DNA of 64,000 nucleotides from Pleodorina starrii (lineage: Eukaryota > Chlorophyta > Chlorophyceae > Chlamydomonadales > Volvocaceae), in assembly GCA_030267565.1 (NCBI GenBank), contig BRXU01000002.1, forward strand, positions 682,001-746,000. Reading direction: 5' to 3'. Below the pieces are notes generated by a model. It had not been told where the DNA came from. It did no database searches and worked only from the letters and a program-made list of their open reading frames with translations. Below are positions 1 through 12,085 of the stretch, in pieces (positions within the stretch are counted from its first letter, which is position 1; each line of letters opens with the position of its first letter). Made by a program: the position numbers and the translations under genes.

Positions 1-1525
1 CGCAAGAGGCCCGAAGTTGGCACCGAGAGCCTGCAGCCGAGCGCGAAGTAGGGTCGGTCCAGATGGACAGGATACCGACCCGGCACCAGCGTGGGCTAAC
101 GCACCGGCGACAGGAGCGGCGACGCCCCGACAGCGATCCCGGGCCAGCCGCTGGCGGAGAACGGCGCCTGCAGCGACACATTAGCGCCGAAGGTCATTGG
201 CAGCCCCGGGGTAGAGTGGTGCCCGAGCACCTAAAGGCGTACCTGTAGCGGAGACAGAGGCGGGAAGCAGAAAGCTCCCGCCGAGGCGGGAACGCCGACA
301 AACGGGAAAACCTGCGGGACCGACAGGCGACCACCACCCGGCCGGCCGACCGGATGCGTGAGAAAGAGAAACTAGCAAAGTCGGCAGAGGCACGGAACGC
401 AATAGCAGAGACGCGCGCGATCCGATGCAAGCAAAGGGAGTCGGCCCATGACATGACATGCGTTACATCAGGCGCCCACCCAGGCCGCCAGGCTTCACCA
501 AACACCGGGTCACATGGACTCCGAGTGAACAAAGTCAAGGTTATTACGCACCGTTGCTCCGAATCCAAGGCTCTGAGCTTGCGCGCCAGCTGTGGACCCT
601 CCCACCCTCCCAGAAAAGAAGTTGGGTGGTAAACTAGCTCCAGAAAACATTTGGGGCGAGAACCACGGCGGGTCGCAGGACACCAAACTATGTTAGTCCG
701 GTACGGAGCGACGAGCATTGAAGCTTAAGCACATGAAAATCTCTACCGGTAGTACGATTTTGGCATCGGGTTGGTTAATGTTGTCACCTGCACGGAACGC
801 CTCCGTGGATAATCCTTGCTACTGGAATTGTGTGGACAGAACATTGGTATACAACAAATAAAGCGAGGACCTTCAGTACCTCGGGGTAGTGACGACAGCG
901 TGGATTTCACACCAGTTCACACCGCGCCGCATGCACCACTCCAAGCTTACGTACCATACGCGTTACGCCCTACATAGCATTGCCTCAACTCTCCCAACGG
1001 GTGCAGTACCATCCTGGTCGCTGTTACTCGCACTAATCTGTATGTCACTTCCCCCTTGACGTGCTTTACGGGGGCAACTGTGGGCTTCAATGCTACCCGT
1101 GCTACCCGTGCGTGCGCCCAAAAAGCGCCCCATCAGGCCCCATACTGAAAATTTTGGGGGCACCGCCTTGGTGCGGTCCACCAGCTTCAGGAGCCGGTTT
1201 CGGGGCTTGAGGACTCCTGCTGCCACTTGAAACAAACCGATCGGTTACGAACGGTCTCTACCCAGGGCCCATTGCAACCGCAAACTATTTACCTACCCAC
1301 GACTAGCTAAAACCAATTGCTAAAACAAATTGCTAAAACAAATTGGTGAACCGTAACAGCAATCGGGTTCGCCAATTCGCCTTTTCGCCTGGACTGCTTT
1401 GGGTCGGACACTGAAGGGCTGGCCCCGGCGATGAACTCGGCCCCACCGCGGCTGCTGCTGATATGGGTTCCTAGTCGCAGGCTAGTCGCTGTCCTGTCAC
1501 GTGCCCACGTGCCGCCGTAGTGCCG
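1..1525. other. Region downstream of the reductase gene, no supported gene
   Basis: No family motif or consistent exon chain is visible on either strand. The only structure seen is a 13-bp tandem repeat at 1306-1345. Part of this must be the 3' untranslated region of the minus-strand reductase, whose stop codon is at 1526-1528. I could not place a polyadenylation site. An open frame runs from the left edge to a stop at 248, but its translation is arginine-rich and matches nothing I recognise. Confidence 0.5.
1306..1345. repeat. Short tandem repeat, 13-bp unit
   Basis: About three near-perfect copies of GCTAAAACAAATT lie in an AT-rich patch just downstream of the reductase gene. No function can be read from it. 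Confidence 0.7.
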
Positions 1526-4500
1526 TCAGTCGTACAGTGCCGGGTTGCGATGTTGCGCGTGCACCTGCAAGGCCCCGGGGGATAAAGATCAGGTGAACCG
1601 CGGGGCCGGAGTGACCAAGGGGCCGGAGGGCGGGCTGCGCAGGTCGGGTTTCACTGCATACGGTGCGGAAGGCCGGCGGCCTGCTTCGCTGGTTGCCCGG
1701 ACCACGGTAGCCAACTAGCCATCCACCCATCCACCCAGCCTGGGAAAGAGTCCGAGGGTTCTTAAGGCCTTGCAACCCCAATGACCGCACATACGCACGC
1801 ACGTATGCCCACACACGCGCGCAGCACGCACGTCGTCCGCGCGCCTCAACTCTACAAGAGTGCCCCAACTCGAGCCTCCCCCAATGCCTCTCAGGCTTCC
1901 GCTCAGGCAACCCTTGCGCACGCACGCCTCTGCCCTTGCCCGCCCCCTCTTCCTTGCCCGCTCCCTCGTCCTCACCCCCGCCCCGCCCCAACCCCACCTG
2001 CTCTATGGCCGCGATGACATCCTGACCCAGCATCGGCGCCGACCCGAACGCCCCCAGGTTCTCGGAGAGCTGCTGCGTGCTGGTGGCGCCGATGATGACG
2101 GAGGGGATGAACGGGCGGCTCCTGGGGGGTAAAAAGAAAATATCGCAGCGGAGAAGGAGACGGCGTTAGCGGACGGCTCTTGGGGAAGTGCAGCCAGGAA
2201 GCAGCGGTTGGTTGGGCGCACAGACCATACCGGTATCGGTATCAAAGTGCGGATCGGTGGGATCATTGCCATCATCAGAGGTCGCCATCAGGCGTGGGCC
2301 GATGGCAATGATCTCACCCCACGCATCCATCCAGAATTGCAAATAAAATAAAACCCTAAAACCCGCTTTAAACCCCCACCACGCCATCACCCCATCCACT
2401 CTCCTTTGCGTTCCCGTTTTTCCGCCTTCCCGCCGCAGCCGCCGCAGCCGCCGCCGCCGCCGCCTCGCCTTCGACCACCGCGTGTTCCGGTGGGGGCCCT
2501 CCACAACCGCCCAGCCGCAACGCAACGCAACGCAACGCCGGACGGCCGTCGCCTTTGTTTCCTCGTCCGCCCACTCTGCGCCACTCGCCGGCTTGCACCA
2601 CCCACCAACCCAGCGTTGCGTTCCCCTCGCCCCGGGCCGTTCTTATTAACCCTCGCCCCCGACGCCATGCCACCGACCTGCACCACGCATACCCCAGCTG
2701 CGCGGGCGTCATTCCCGCCTCCCCAGCGATCCGAACGTATTCGGACACCGCGGCAGCCACCTGCAGCAGCAGCAGCAGCAACACCAGTGAAGCGAAGGGA
2801 AGCGAAGGGACAGGACTGGAAGCCGCAAAAACAAATCCGCAGCGAGGGAATGGATCCGAGGAATGGATGACGAAGCTCTCGTGACGTGGCGGGTGGGGGC
2901 GCGGAGGTGGTTTCGGGGCAGTCAGCCTTTTCGCACTTCCGGCCCAACCGCTAACCCGTTCACCATTACCTGTGGCTGCCATTCTGTCCGCCATTCACCC
3001 CCAAGGTCACGCCCGCCCGCCCGCCCGCCCCGTTTCCCCGCCATGTCACACGCGGGCGAAGGTCCAACCGAAACCCGAAGTCCTCCCTAAAATAGACACA
3101 CACAAACACAAATACAAGCACACACACACGCACACACAAACACAAACATGTACCGCAAGTCGCTCGCTTCCCCCTTCCCCCTTTCCCCCCCGTCCCCCTC
3201 GCTCACTCGGGTCGTGGTGAACCTCTCGTAGCGTTCCGGGAACAGCGTCAGTCGGCAGCCCGCCGGACGGGTGCCGTACGGCAGGTACTTGCCCGTCAGG
3301 GCGCCGCCTGGGGCGAACGGCGGAGGCAGGGGCCCCATGTACGGCAAGGAGCGGAGTTGGTCAACGGTGCGATGACATCGGAGGAGCGCTACCGCTACGG
3401 CGCCAGGGACTCGGAGCTGGTTGACGTACTGATTGCCGTACCGTCACCGCAGAGTCGATGGAAGGTAACCGGGGCGAAAATAACGCCAGAAGGGGAACCG
3501 GTGGCGGAATCGCCGTGGGTGGGAGGGACAGAAAAAGCCAAGACCGCAGCCAAGGGACGGAGGGGGGTCAGGGAGTGATACCGTATGCTCGGAGGAGGGG
3601 CAGATCGGCAGAAAGCTGTTTCGAACCGACCGACAGCTCACATGGCTGCTGTGTGGGCATCAGGTTGTGTCTTTGACTCCGCTACCACCGCCGCCGCTAC
3701 CACCGCCGTCGCGAGCCGCGCTCCGCCTCACCTGAAAGGGCGCTCCAGGGAAGGAGCCCCAGGTTGAGATTGTGGGGGGCGCAGGTCTCCGCCAGATCTC
3801 CCTGGAGTCAACAGATCGGGATCGGGACCGTTAGAGGGGGAGGGGAACACATGGGTGCTGTGAACGCCGTCGCGGAGGGACGGAGGAGGAATCGGGTACG
3901 GAGGAATTGGGTGCGGTGGAATCGGGTACGGAGGAATAGAGTATGGAGGAATTGAGTACGGAGGAATAGGGTACGGAAAAATAGAGTACGGAGGAATCGG
4001 GTACGGGGGAATAGAGTACGGAGGAATCGGGTACGGAGGAGTCGGGGCGAACTTCCATTGGAGCGGCCTACAAGTTATACACCGCTACACTAACTCCTCA
4101 TGTCGTGTCATGTCCTCTGTGCCTTTTTTAGGTGCCCCAGTGGTGTGATGTGGTTGTGCATTTCCGCCGCACGAATTCACGAACCGCATTCCGGACAGTT
4201 GTCATGCTTGTCTTGTACTGCACCGTCGTACCTCAAAGGTGCGGTGCAGCAGGCTGTAGCTGTTTTGAATGGTGGCCGGCCGGGGCAGTCCAGCGGCGTC
4301 GGCGGCGGCGCAGTGCCGTACGACTCCCCAGGAGGTTTCGTTGGACACGCCCCACGCCCTAATCTGGAGCCGTCGGGGAACCGGCGGGCGAGGGGAGCGG
4401 AGCAGACAGGTAGTTGTGGAGGGGCAGGGTGGGGGTAAAAAAAAGATACCGCAGCGGAGACGGAGACGGCGTTAGCGAATGGGTTGGGGGTTGTTGGACA

Positions 4501-7276
4501 AGAGCGAGAAACCTTATGGGGCTATGGGGCTGTTACGGGGCACAAACCCTGTAGGCACACGGAAGCCGCACACGCAGCCTCCAAGCGGTTCGCCACTTCC
4601 CTAAAACCCCTAAAACCCCTAAAACCCCACGACGGCCGCGCTCCCGTCCCCCTCCCCAACCCGTGTCGGCGGCAGCCACAGCCCGGGGCCCTGCCCCCCT
4701 CCCGCGTCCCGCCCCGCACCTTGCCCTGCCGCAGCAGCCTCCCCAGCGCCTCCACTTGCTCCTCGAAACTGCTCACGGGCGCACCCGCCGCCGCCGCTGC
4801 CGCCCGGTGCTGCTCCGCTTGCTCCGACCGGAACTGGAACCGCCCAAAGCTCGGCACGTACCTAACGGCAGGACACAGGGCCACGCGTTGGGCTGCGGGC
4901 GATCCGGCGATGAATGTGTGTTCAGCAGCAGCGGCCCCCCGAGAGGCCCGCAGAGAGGAGTCGCTCCGGGTCGCTGGGGGTCGCCTCTGCGATTACGGTG
5001 CGCCGCCGCGCGCGATTCATGTGACCACCCCAACACCCCTACGCCCCTCCGCCGCGGTATCGTCTTTTTCTTCCACCACCACCACCACCGCCACCACCAC
5101 CGCCACCACCACCACCACCACCATCGCGACCAATCCCCCGCGCCGCCCCGCCCCGGACAAGCGGACCTGTCGGGCCAGTGCAGCTGCAGCAGGTCGATGT
5201 GGTCGGTCCGCAGGCGACGCAGCTCGCCCTCAGCGGCGGCGATGATGGAGGGGCCATCCAGGCGCGGCAGGGACGGCCGACCCGGCGGGTCGGTGCGGTT
5301 GGCCACCACCCAGTCCATGCCCGTGGACCGGCCTGCGGGAGGGGTGCACGGCACGGCACGGTACGACACGGCACGGCACGGTACGGCACGGTACGGCACA
5401 CGCGATGGAGCATGGGACATGGAGTGAAGGGAGGGCCCAGCAGAGCACATCGGGTGGGCGAGTGACGGAGTGAGGGACGAGGCGAGGGGAGGATAGGAGC
5501 GGGGCTCCCCCCCTGCAAAACACACGCCCGTGACCTTCCCGGCACGCAGCACATCGCAACCCTATGCACACACAGCACCACCTGTGTGAGACACACACAC
5601 ACGCACACACACACACACACACACACCCGTGGCCCCCCACCCGCCCAACGAGCAACGACACGGCGCAATGCACCTTTTGGAGGGCTCCCTTGAGTTGGAG
5701 CTTCTTTTGAGTTGCACACGCGACGCGACGCGACAGTTGCACACGCGACGCGACGCGACAGTTGCACACGCGACGCGACGCGACAGTTGCACCTGTGACC
5801 TTGGTCGCTACCACAAAGTCCTGTCGGCGCCGGTGCCGTAGCCAGTTTCCGATGTAGGTGGAGGTGCGGTTGGCGGTTTCGGGGCGCGGAGCGACGGGGT
5901 AGATCTCCGCGGTGTCCTGCGGCCACGCGAGCGTTTTCCGTCGTACCCCAAGTAAAGTACGGAGATCGCCACCTAACGAAACCCAACGAGCCGCAACGAT
6001 GGAACGGCGGCGACACGCGACGACCAGAAAAGATCAGAAAGTTCGCGACACCTGTCAAAGCAGCGCTCCTCGCCATACTTTCGCCGTGCGAGGATTGTTT
6101 CCGACGGACGAACGATTGCCACAGACGGCCACAACAGGGCCACTGCCCAATCGCGATGATGTGGCTCTCACCAGAAAGTTGACACCGCATTCGGCGGCCA
6201 GGTTCAGCTGAGCGTGCGCCTCCGCCTCAGTGTTCTGCTCGCCCCAGGTCTGCGCGCACGGCACGCGGTACGAGCAAGAGGCGCGCCAAGACACCACGCG
6301 ACCGTTGGGCAGGCGGGCGGGCGGGCGGGCGGGCGGGCAGCGGTACGGCATGGCATGGCAGGACAGGGCCGCGGCTCGCAACTTGGGCTGACGGGCTGTC
6401 GGGTCAAGCCTTCGCCGCCGGGCTTGTGCGCTTCGAGGATGGCAGATGGGCGGATGAAGCGACGGGAGAGAACGGGAGAGGCTTGGCTGGTGGCTCCTCA
6501 GGTTCCTCACTCCTCTTCTCCCGCGCCTCTACTGCCCTACAACACAGCCACCCGTCGCAGACCCACCCACTGCACTCAACCGCCTCAACCGCCCCAACCG
6601 CCCCAACCGCCCACGTACGCATTTCATCCAGCGGCCACCACATGGGACCCACCATCGTGCCCAGGCAGACCTCAGACACCCGCAGGTCGGATGAGCCCAG
6701 CTGTACGACCTGTGCGACACGTACGGCAGGACGGTGTGGCACACGGCGCGTGGAGGTCCAAGTGGTGGAGTGTTGTCGGGTTGGAGGAGGTCGCGATGAG
6801 AGGCCGCGGGCGGGGGCCTGAGCGCGGCTGCGCCTTGCTTTTGGCAGGGCATCGGTTTTGACAGGATTCAAATGATATGTGAGCGTGTGCGTGCATGTGC
6901 GTGTGCTGTGCCGAGTACCGTTATCTGTATACGGCTAGAGCGGTGTAGGATGCATCATGACACGGGATGATGTGTGTACCGTATCCGTGCCGTACGCGGT
7001 AGTTCGCTGCAGGGTACCCAGCGCCCTGCCCAGACACGGGCCCTGCCTCGACGACCACCTCACCTTCAGGGACCGGGACAGCGACGGCGCTGCGGGTGCA
7101 GCGGCGGCAGCGGACGAGGTCGTGGACAGCCGACCTGCATGGCATCTCCGAATGTTGCCCCGGCGGAAAAGGCCTGATGGTGTCCCTGCAGCCGAGCGAG
7201 TTGCGATAGGCGCCGTGCAGGGCGGTCCAGGTGCGTGCGCCCGCTCCAGCGGCGCTGCTGCTCGTCCAATCATCAT
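1526..7276 (-). CDS. Aldo/keto reductase, Tas-like, organelle-targeted, 12 exons
   Basis: This is an NAD(P)H-dependent aldo/keto reductase resembling bacterial Tas and Kv-beta-like AKRs. The exons, read on the minus strand, are 7276-7064, 6709-6653, 6249-6172, 5916-5793, 5332-5167, 4861-4720, 4363-4232, 3801-3732, 3307-3207, 2760-2678, 2121-1998 and 1564-1526. All phases close to give 442 residues. Residues 1-71 are rich in Ala, Ser and Arg and look like a plastid or mitochondrial transit peptide. The catalytic tetrad is intact: Asp and Tyr in LDTAEIYP, Lys in VVATKVTG, His in DLLQLHWPDR. Other AKR landmarks are LGSSDLRVSEVCLGTM, WGVSNETSWG, IQNSYSLLHRT, GALTGKYLP and VIIGATSTQQLSENL. The protein ends in RNPALYD. 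The start is the first ATG of the exon encoding the transit-like segment. The substrate is not predictable. The gene is divergent from the STAND gene. Confidence 0.88.
3885..4048. repeat. 15-bp minisatellite in a reductase intron
   Basis: About eleven imperfect copies of a GGAATCGGGTACGGA-type unit lie within the intron between 4231 and 3802. The unit length is a multiple of three, so spurious frames stay open through it. Confidence 0.75.
4597..4628. repeat. CCCCTAAAA tandem repeat
   Basis: Three copies of a 9-bp CCCCTAAAA unit lie in a reductase intron. It resembles the 8-bp CCCTAAAA algal telomere unit but has one extra C, so I do not call it telomeric. Confidence 0.6.
5076..5133. repeat. 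(CCA/CCG)n trinucleotide tract
   Basis: An imperfect CCA and CCG trinucleotide run lies in the reductase intron following the exon at 5332-5167. Confidence 0.7.
5342..5402. repeat. CACGG/TACGG short tandem repeats
   Basis: Degenerate 5-bp units (CACGG, TACGG) are repeated about a dozen times in the reductase intron upstream (gene sense) of the exon starting at 5332. Confidence 0.6.
5588..5626. repeat. (CA)n microsatellite
   Basis: A dinucleotide CA run with one CG interruption lies in a reductase intron. Confidence 0.8.
5713..5787. repeat. 25-bp tandem repeat, three copies
   Basis: Three perfect copies of a 25-bp unit beginning GTTGCACACGCGACGCGACG lie immediately next to the splice donor at 5792. 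On the minus strand they occupy the first bases of the intron. Confidence 0.8.
6312..6341. repeat. (GGGC)n tetranucleotide tract
   Basis: About seven GGGC units lie in a reductase intron. Confidence 0.8.
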
Positions 7277-7849
7277 GACTGAAGGATTATCTGTCCAGGT
7301 GCGGGTGAAGTAAGGTGGTGTGTGAGCTCAGCAGCGCCTGGCCGAAACGATGTTGGCTGTGGTCAGGAACCGGCTTCGGCGAACAGAGCTTACACGCTAT
7401 CAATTGACGCTATCCTATCGCCCTAAGCGCAGTTGTTATGAGAATGGGCGAATGTGGCCAATGTGGCTCACAAAACAGTGACAGCCTATGCGCCTGTCGG
7501 TCGCGCAGCGAATGGTCTAGTCAATGTTCGGCAAACGCAGCCATTTGTGCACACAATTCTAGTAAAGACTGTCAGACAATTTAATACAGCCATCGCAACA
7601 AGAGCTCTGGTCTGTCCGAGCGTCCGTACTGCTGCATCAGTAATGTAAATGTTTCCTTGCCAAGAGTGTCCCTTTTCCGCCCAATCTACCCCATAATATT
7701 TAATTTAATTACAGCTACTAATTGAAATAATCGATTGCGACGTACAGTTTGCCGCTGGGCTGAACAACGCACTTCACCGCGGAAAAAATGACATCTCACA
7801 AGCGCCACCGGCATCGACCATCAGGCACGGTCGCCTAGGATGGCGCGCG
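7277..7849. other. Divergent intergenic spacer between reductase and STAND genes
   Basis: This lies between the start codon of the minus-strand reductase and the earliest possible start of the plus-strand STAND gene, so it should hold both promoters. It contains the most AT-rich stretch nearby, around 7690-7730. I could not identify a specific promoter element. Confidence 0.4.
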
Positions 7850-9499
7850 ATGGCTCGCCGGCTAGCACCGCTGCTACTGCCGCTGGTGCCGCTCTGCCGC
7901 GACGTTTCTTGCGCTCGTCTCCCGGCCCTCCCAACGGCCCCTAACCTTGCCTCCGCCAGTCCCAGCGACAGCATGACTCGCTGTCGCGTCACATCTCTTC
8001 GGACTCTCTCAAAGTTGACGAGCGAGAGCCGCGGTCCTGGCGTCTGGCCCACGCCCACCCGCACCGCTTGCCGATCAAGGCCAGCGACACTCGCACTTCA
8101 CATCAAACCCAGAGGGTCCAGATGCTGTGCTGGCGGCGCCGCGTCCCACGACGAGCCCACGTCGTTTGAGGCGTGGCTCCAGAATAATCCCCTACCGAGA
8201 AGCCCGGACATGCCGCCGGAGTTAAGCGGTCCAGACGCACTTGACTGTGGAGCCCGGGGCCGGGCTCGTGGAGTGGCAGCAGCAAGAGACATGCAGCGGA
8301 GGCAGCGGTCCCCCAGCGGCGGCGGTGGTAGCGGTGGTAGCGGCAACGGTGGCGGCGCCGTTGGTGCGGGCGGACGAGACGTTGGCGCGGGCGACGTCAG
8401 CGGAGGGCGACCAGCAAGCGTGCGCCGTTCCGACTCGCAGCCGCCGCCTGCGGCTCTGCGCACTCGCGAATTTCCGGTTTCGGAGCTGATTGCCGTACTG
8501 GAGCCTCTCTTGCGCTACCCCAGGTGAGGCCGCTTCACTTCACGTCGCGCCACTCGCTTTCTTCGACCCCACCAGTGAGTGAGGCCAACCCAGGATACGA
8601 CGTACAGCTGTCGAGTCGTACGGTAAATGATCTTTTGCGGCAGATCTCGCATAGAGCAGCCGGCGCCTGTGTTACGACGGAAAGATGGGCGGCTAGCCCC
8701 CGGATGTTGTGCCCCGGCTGGCTGGGTATTGCCGGGGGAAACCGTAGAACGCTCCACGGGTCGGCTTGCCGTGGCCCTAATGACCCACGGGTCACTCAGA
8801 CGGCCCGCCACCAATCCGTCGTAACTACTCTCCCGCCAAACCGGAACCATCACAATAGCTGACCCTTTGTTTCTGCTAACGATTGACTTCTCGCCTAGGG
8901 TCGACTGGGACGCCCGGCGGCTGACGTGGATGGCGTACAACTGTACGGCAACCGGCCCAGGCGGTGGCAACGGCGGCGGCTCCGGGCCGCTGTCGGGCAG
9001 CCCCGCCGCGCCTGGTTTCGGAGCAGCCCCGGGTGCAGCGGCACCAGGCCCCATGGTTTCGGAGTGGGTCCCGGCGGTGTGTGTGGAGCTTCCCCGTCTG
9101 GCGCCCCGACCGCCGGGCTCCGGCTTCGGCGACAGGGCGGCCCGCCGGCGGGCAGCCGACGGAGGTGGCGGCGAGGGCTGGGAGGCCAGGCCGGGCGCCT
9201 GGGCCGGCAGCGGCAGTAGCAGCAGCCACAGCGGCAGCAGCAAGCATCTGTTGATGACGTACTTGGACGAGCTTGGACGAGCTTCGGCAGCTCGTCTTGG
9301 AGGTTCCCAACGGCCTGATTGCTATGAGATGGAGGGGGAGCGCCGTGTGTCTTTCGGCGCGGCGGGGAGCAAGGGGCGGGGTGGGGCGGAGGACGCGGAG
9401 GAGGGGGAGGGCGAGGAGGAGGCGGGTGGCATGTGGGCGGATTTGGAGGTCTCTGCGGATGAGGAGGAGCTCCGGATGCTGGAGGCACAGGAAGAACAC

Positions 9500-9534
<35 letters not shown>

Positions 9535-10784
9535 GCGGCTACAACAGGAGGAAGGAACCGAGGCGGAGTCGTCGGAGCTGGCAGAGACGGGGCCCGAAGC
9601 GGCAGCAGCGGCAGCTGCAGCAGCGGGGTCGGCCAGCGCCTGCGCGGCCGCTGTCCCTGCGGTTGCCGCTGCTGCTGTTGTTCTGCCGGTCGATGCGGCG
9701 CTGGTTCTGCTGAGTGCGGACAGCGCCGCGCTGGGCGTGTGGCTGGGAGGGCGGTTGGTACGACACAAGGTCCTAACTGGCTACACTGTCAGGTACGGCA
9801 TGAAAATGGAGTGCGGTAGTGCGGTACCGTAGGCCGGGGGCTCTGGGTCTGGTGCGCTGCGGTGCTGTCTTACTTGCTTCCGCACATCTGCCGCCCGCTA
9901 CATCCGGCGTCATCTTCCTATGAGATCAGTGAGTTACAGGCTAGCGGTCCAAAAACCTATGTAGGTTTCAAAAGATCGCAACGTGTTTCCCCTGGCCTGG
10001 CCTTCATCACACGGGATTGAACCCGGGGTTGACCTCCCAGTTGGCCCTCCATGACAACAGCGTCTGGTGCGCTCCATCGGCGCCTGTCCAGTGTCCACCA
10101 GCTGCTCGTGAAGTTGCAATGCCCCCCACCGGCTGCCACCTCGTGCTATGCCCCCCCTCCTGCGCGGGCTTTCGCCGGAGCAGGCACAGCGCCGGCGGCT
10201 CGCAGGCCCGTCGGGACCGCCGCAGCGGTGGCGGTGGCGGCGGCGGCAGGTCGGTGGGCGCTGCGCTGCGACGGGCTGAGGCGGCGCGGCTGTGGCAGGC
10301 GACCGCGGCGCGGCTGGCAGATTGGGCCCCGGACCTGGCGGCGTGCCGGGTGCTGGTGCGCAGCGGAGACACACGCGTGTTTGCGCAGCTGTACGAGGCC
10401 CGGTGGGTGACGGTTGGTTGGTTGGTTGGTGGGTTATAGCGCCATAAAGGTCGACGGCTGCCGGCGGGGGGAGCCGCGCCCTCAACGCCTTTAGTGTGTC
10501 TCGCAGCACGCGGCACTCAGTGTGTGGCGTGTGCGTGAAACACTAGACTTTCGCTCACCCGCCCGCGCCTGAACGCCACAAACCGCATCCGCACCCGGGC
10601 CCTGCCTCCCGCCCCGCCCCACCCCGGCCAGGCGACCGCCGCCCCCCCTGGACCTGCGCGATCCCCGTTGGGAGGGCGCCGGCGTGTCCGTCCCGCGGCC
10701 CCGCCTGAGAGATCTGCTGACGGTGCACCGGAGGCTGAGCACCGGCAGGGTCGAGTACCTGCAGGGCAGTGATGGAGCCTCGTG
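7850..10784 (+). CDS. Probable 5' exons of the STAND gene, function unknown
   Basis: Four exons are supported by splice sites and phase: up to 8523, 8899-9792, 10184-10402 and 10632 to a donor near 10768, or to the in-frame stop at 10782-10784. The start is uncertain: ATGs at 7850, 8210 and 8291 are all in frame. Joins read LLRYPR|VDWDARRLTWMAY, TGYTV|RHSAGG and YEAR|RPPPPLDLRD. The product is rich in Gly, Ala and acidic residues. It includes an 11-residue polyglutamine run near 9503 and an Asp/Glu-rich stretch around 9380-9490. A possible further exon starts at 11764 (VAALSWKHAAAGAVPLRTAL). I recognise no domain. It is either the N terminus of the downstream STAND protein or a separate small gene. 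Phase compatibility and the lack of an obvious terminator favour one gene, but that is inference. Confidence 0.5.
9503..9532 (+). repeat. (CAG)n polyglutamine codon run
   Basis: About ten CAG codons lie in frame in the exon 8899-9792 and encode polyglutamine. Confidence 0.85.
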
Positions 10785-12085
10785 ACAGAGCGGACCTCGA
10801 CGGAGCACCAGCAGCTAGGGATCCCTTGTGGGGGAGCCACCTGGGTCGGCTGTCTGTCGGACGGTTCGCTAGGGAGTAGGGACAGCTGGTGTTTCGCAGG
10901 AGGTTTGTTAGAGGCTGCGGGGGACGCGAGCGCATGGCGGCAGAATTGGTGTAGGGCCGTTCATTGGTGGACGGCTGGGTGTTCACATACAGGATGCGGG
11001 GGATTTCTCGCTTGGCTAGTTGGCTTCGCTGCGCGCTTCGGGCCCGTCGTTTTACCACGGGTTCTCTACGCCTACGTATCAGCAATTTTGTAACGTTTAT
11101 AAAAGCTATTTGAGTATGTGCGGCATGCGTTTAGCTTTGCCAGCGACTGGCAGCGCTGGTGCCCAAACGGCCAACGAGGGCCAACGGTACGGTACGTAAC
11201 AATGTGCGGCCGCGAGCACTCCGACGTGGTGCATAAGAGGTAGGGTTCAATTGTCAGTAGATCAACGTATGGTGTCTCACTGTCAAACTGCCCGCAAAGG
11301 TGGAAACTGGAAAGGTTTGGAACGTACGGCTTCATGGTTCGTTCGCGCCACAAAAGCTATTGGCTCCATTCATCGCAGCGTAATAGCCAATATGACACCA
11401 TTTCTGTATTAGGTTGCAAGCCCATACTCCGCTCTGCGCGCTGCCGGCGCACCGATCCGCCAAACTTGAAACACAAGGACTGACAGAGGCCGACAAATTG
11501 GACCCTGAAGCGTTCCTAACGCCCCTCAACAGTATCCTTACATATACGATAATTTTAATCAGTCCTTACTCATGCCTGGCGCGATTCACCGGGCAACAGT
11601 CAAGCGCTTTAGTCCAGAGAGCTCACTTCATTAGCATCCCAGCCGAAGCCGGCTGCTCGTTCGGAGGAGGCATAGTCGTGGAGGGGGCACCGAGTGCAAC
11701 CGAGTGGCGAGGCCCGAGACATGTCGAGGTGCGGCCTCAATTGCGCTCTTACCTCCCTCCCAGGCGTCGCAGCTCTGTCTTGGAAGCACGCGGCTGCGGG
11801 CGCGGTGCCCCTGCGGACCGCCCTGGCGCATGCGCGCCTGCCTGCCGGCGCCCAGCTTGTAACGACAAGCAACGATTTGTGGCCCCGCACAGCACAGCGC
11901 GTGTTTGCCTTTGTGAAACTACTCCCTGGGGCGCTGAGTTGGCCGTCGTTTGAGCGAAGGGCACGCAGGCCCTTCCTTCGAAGCACCGCCTGTCCCTCCC
12001 ACTCTCCATCCCTCCCTGCTCCCGTTGCCCTTTCGCCACTACGCCGTCACCGCCACGACAGCCACCGTCACCACTCCGATTCCAG
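10785..12085. other. Unresolved stretch within the presumed STAND 5' region
   Basis: This is mostly intron-like sequence. The one coding-like segment is at about 11764-11870, entered by a CAG acceptor in the phase expected from a donor at 10768. I could not find a donor that closes its phase to the exon at 12086, so I leave it unassigned. Confidence 0.35.

Noticed and set aside
3..248. 3' end of a gene entering from the left edge
   Set aside because: The frame is open to a stop at 248, but the translation is arginine-rich low complexity and an equally open frame exists on the other strand, so coding is not supported.
4597..4628. Interstitial telomere repeat
   Set aside because: The unit is 9 bp (CCCCTAAAA), not the 8-bp algal telomere unit, and there are only three copies in an intron.
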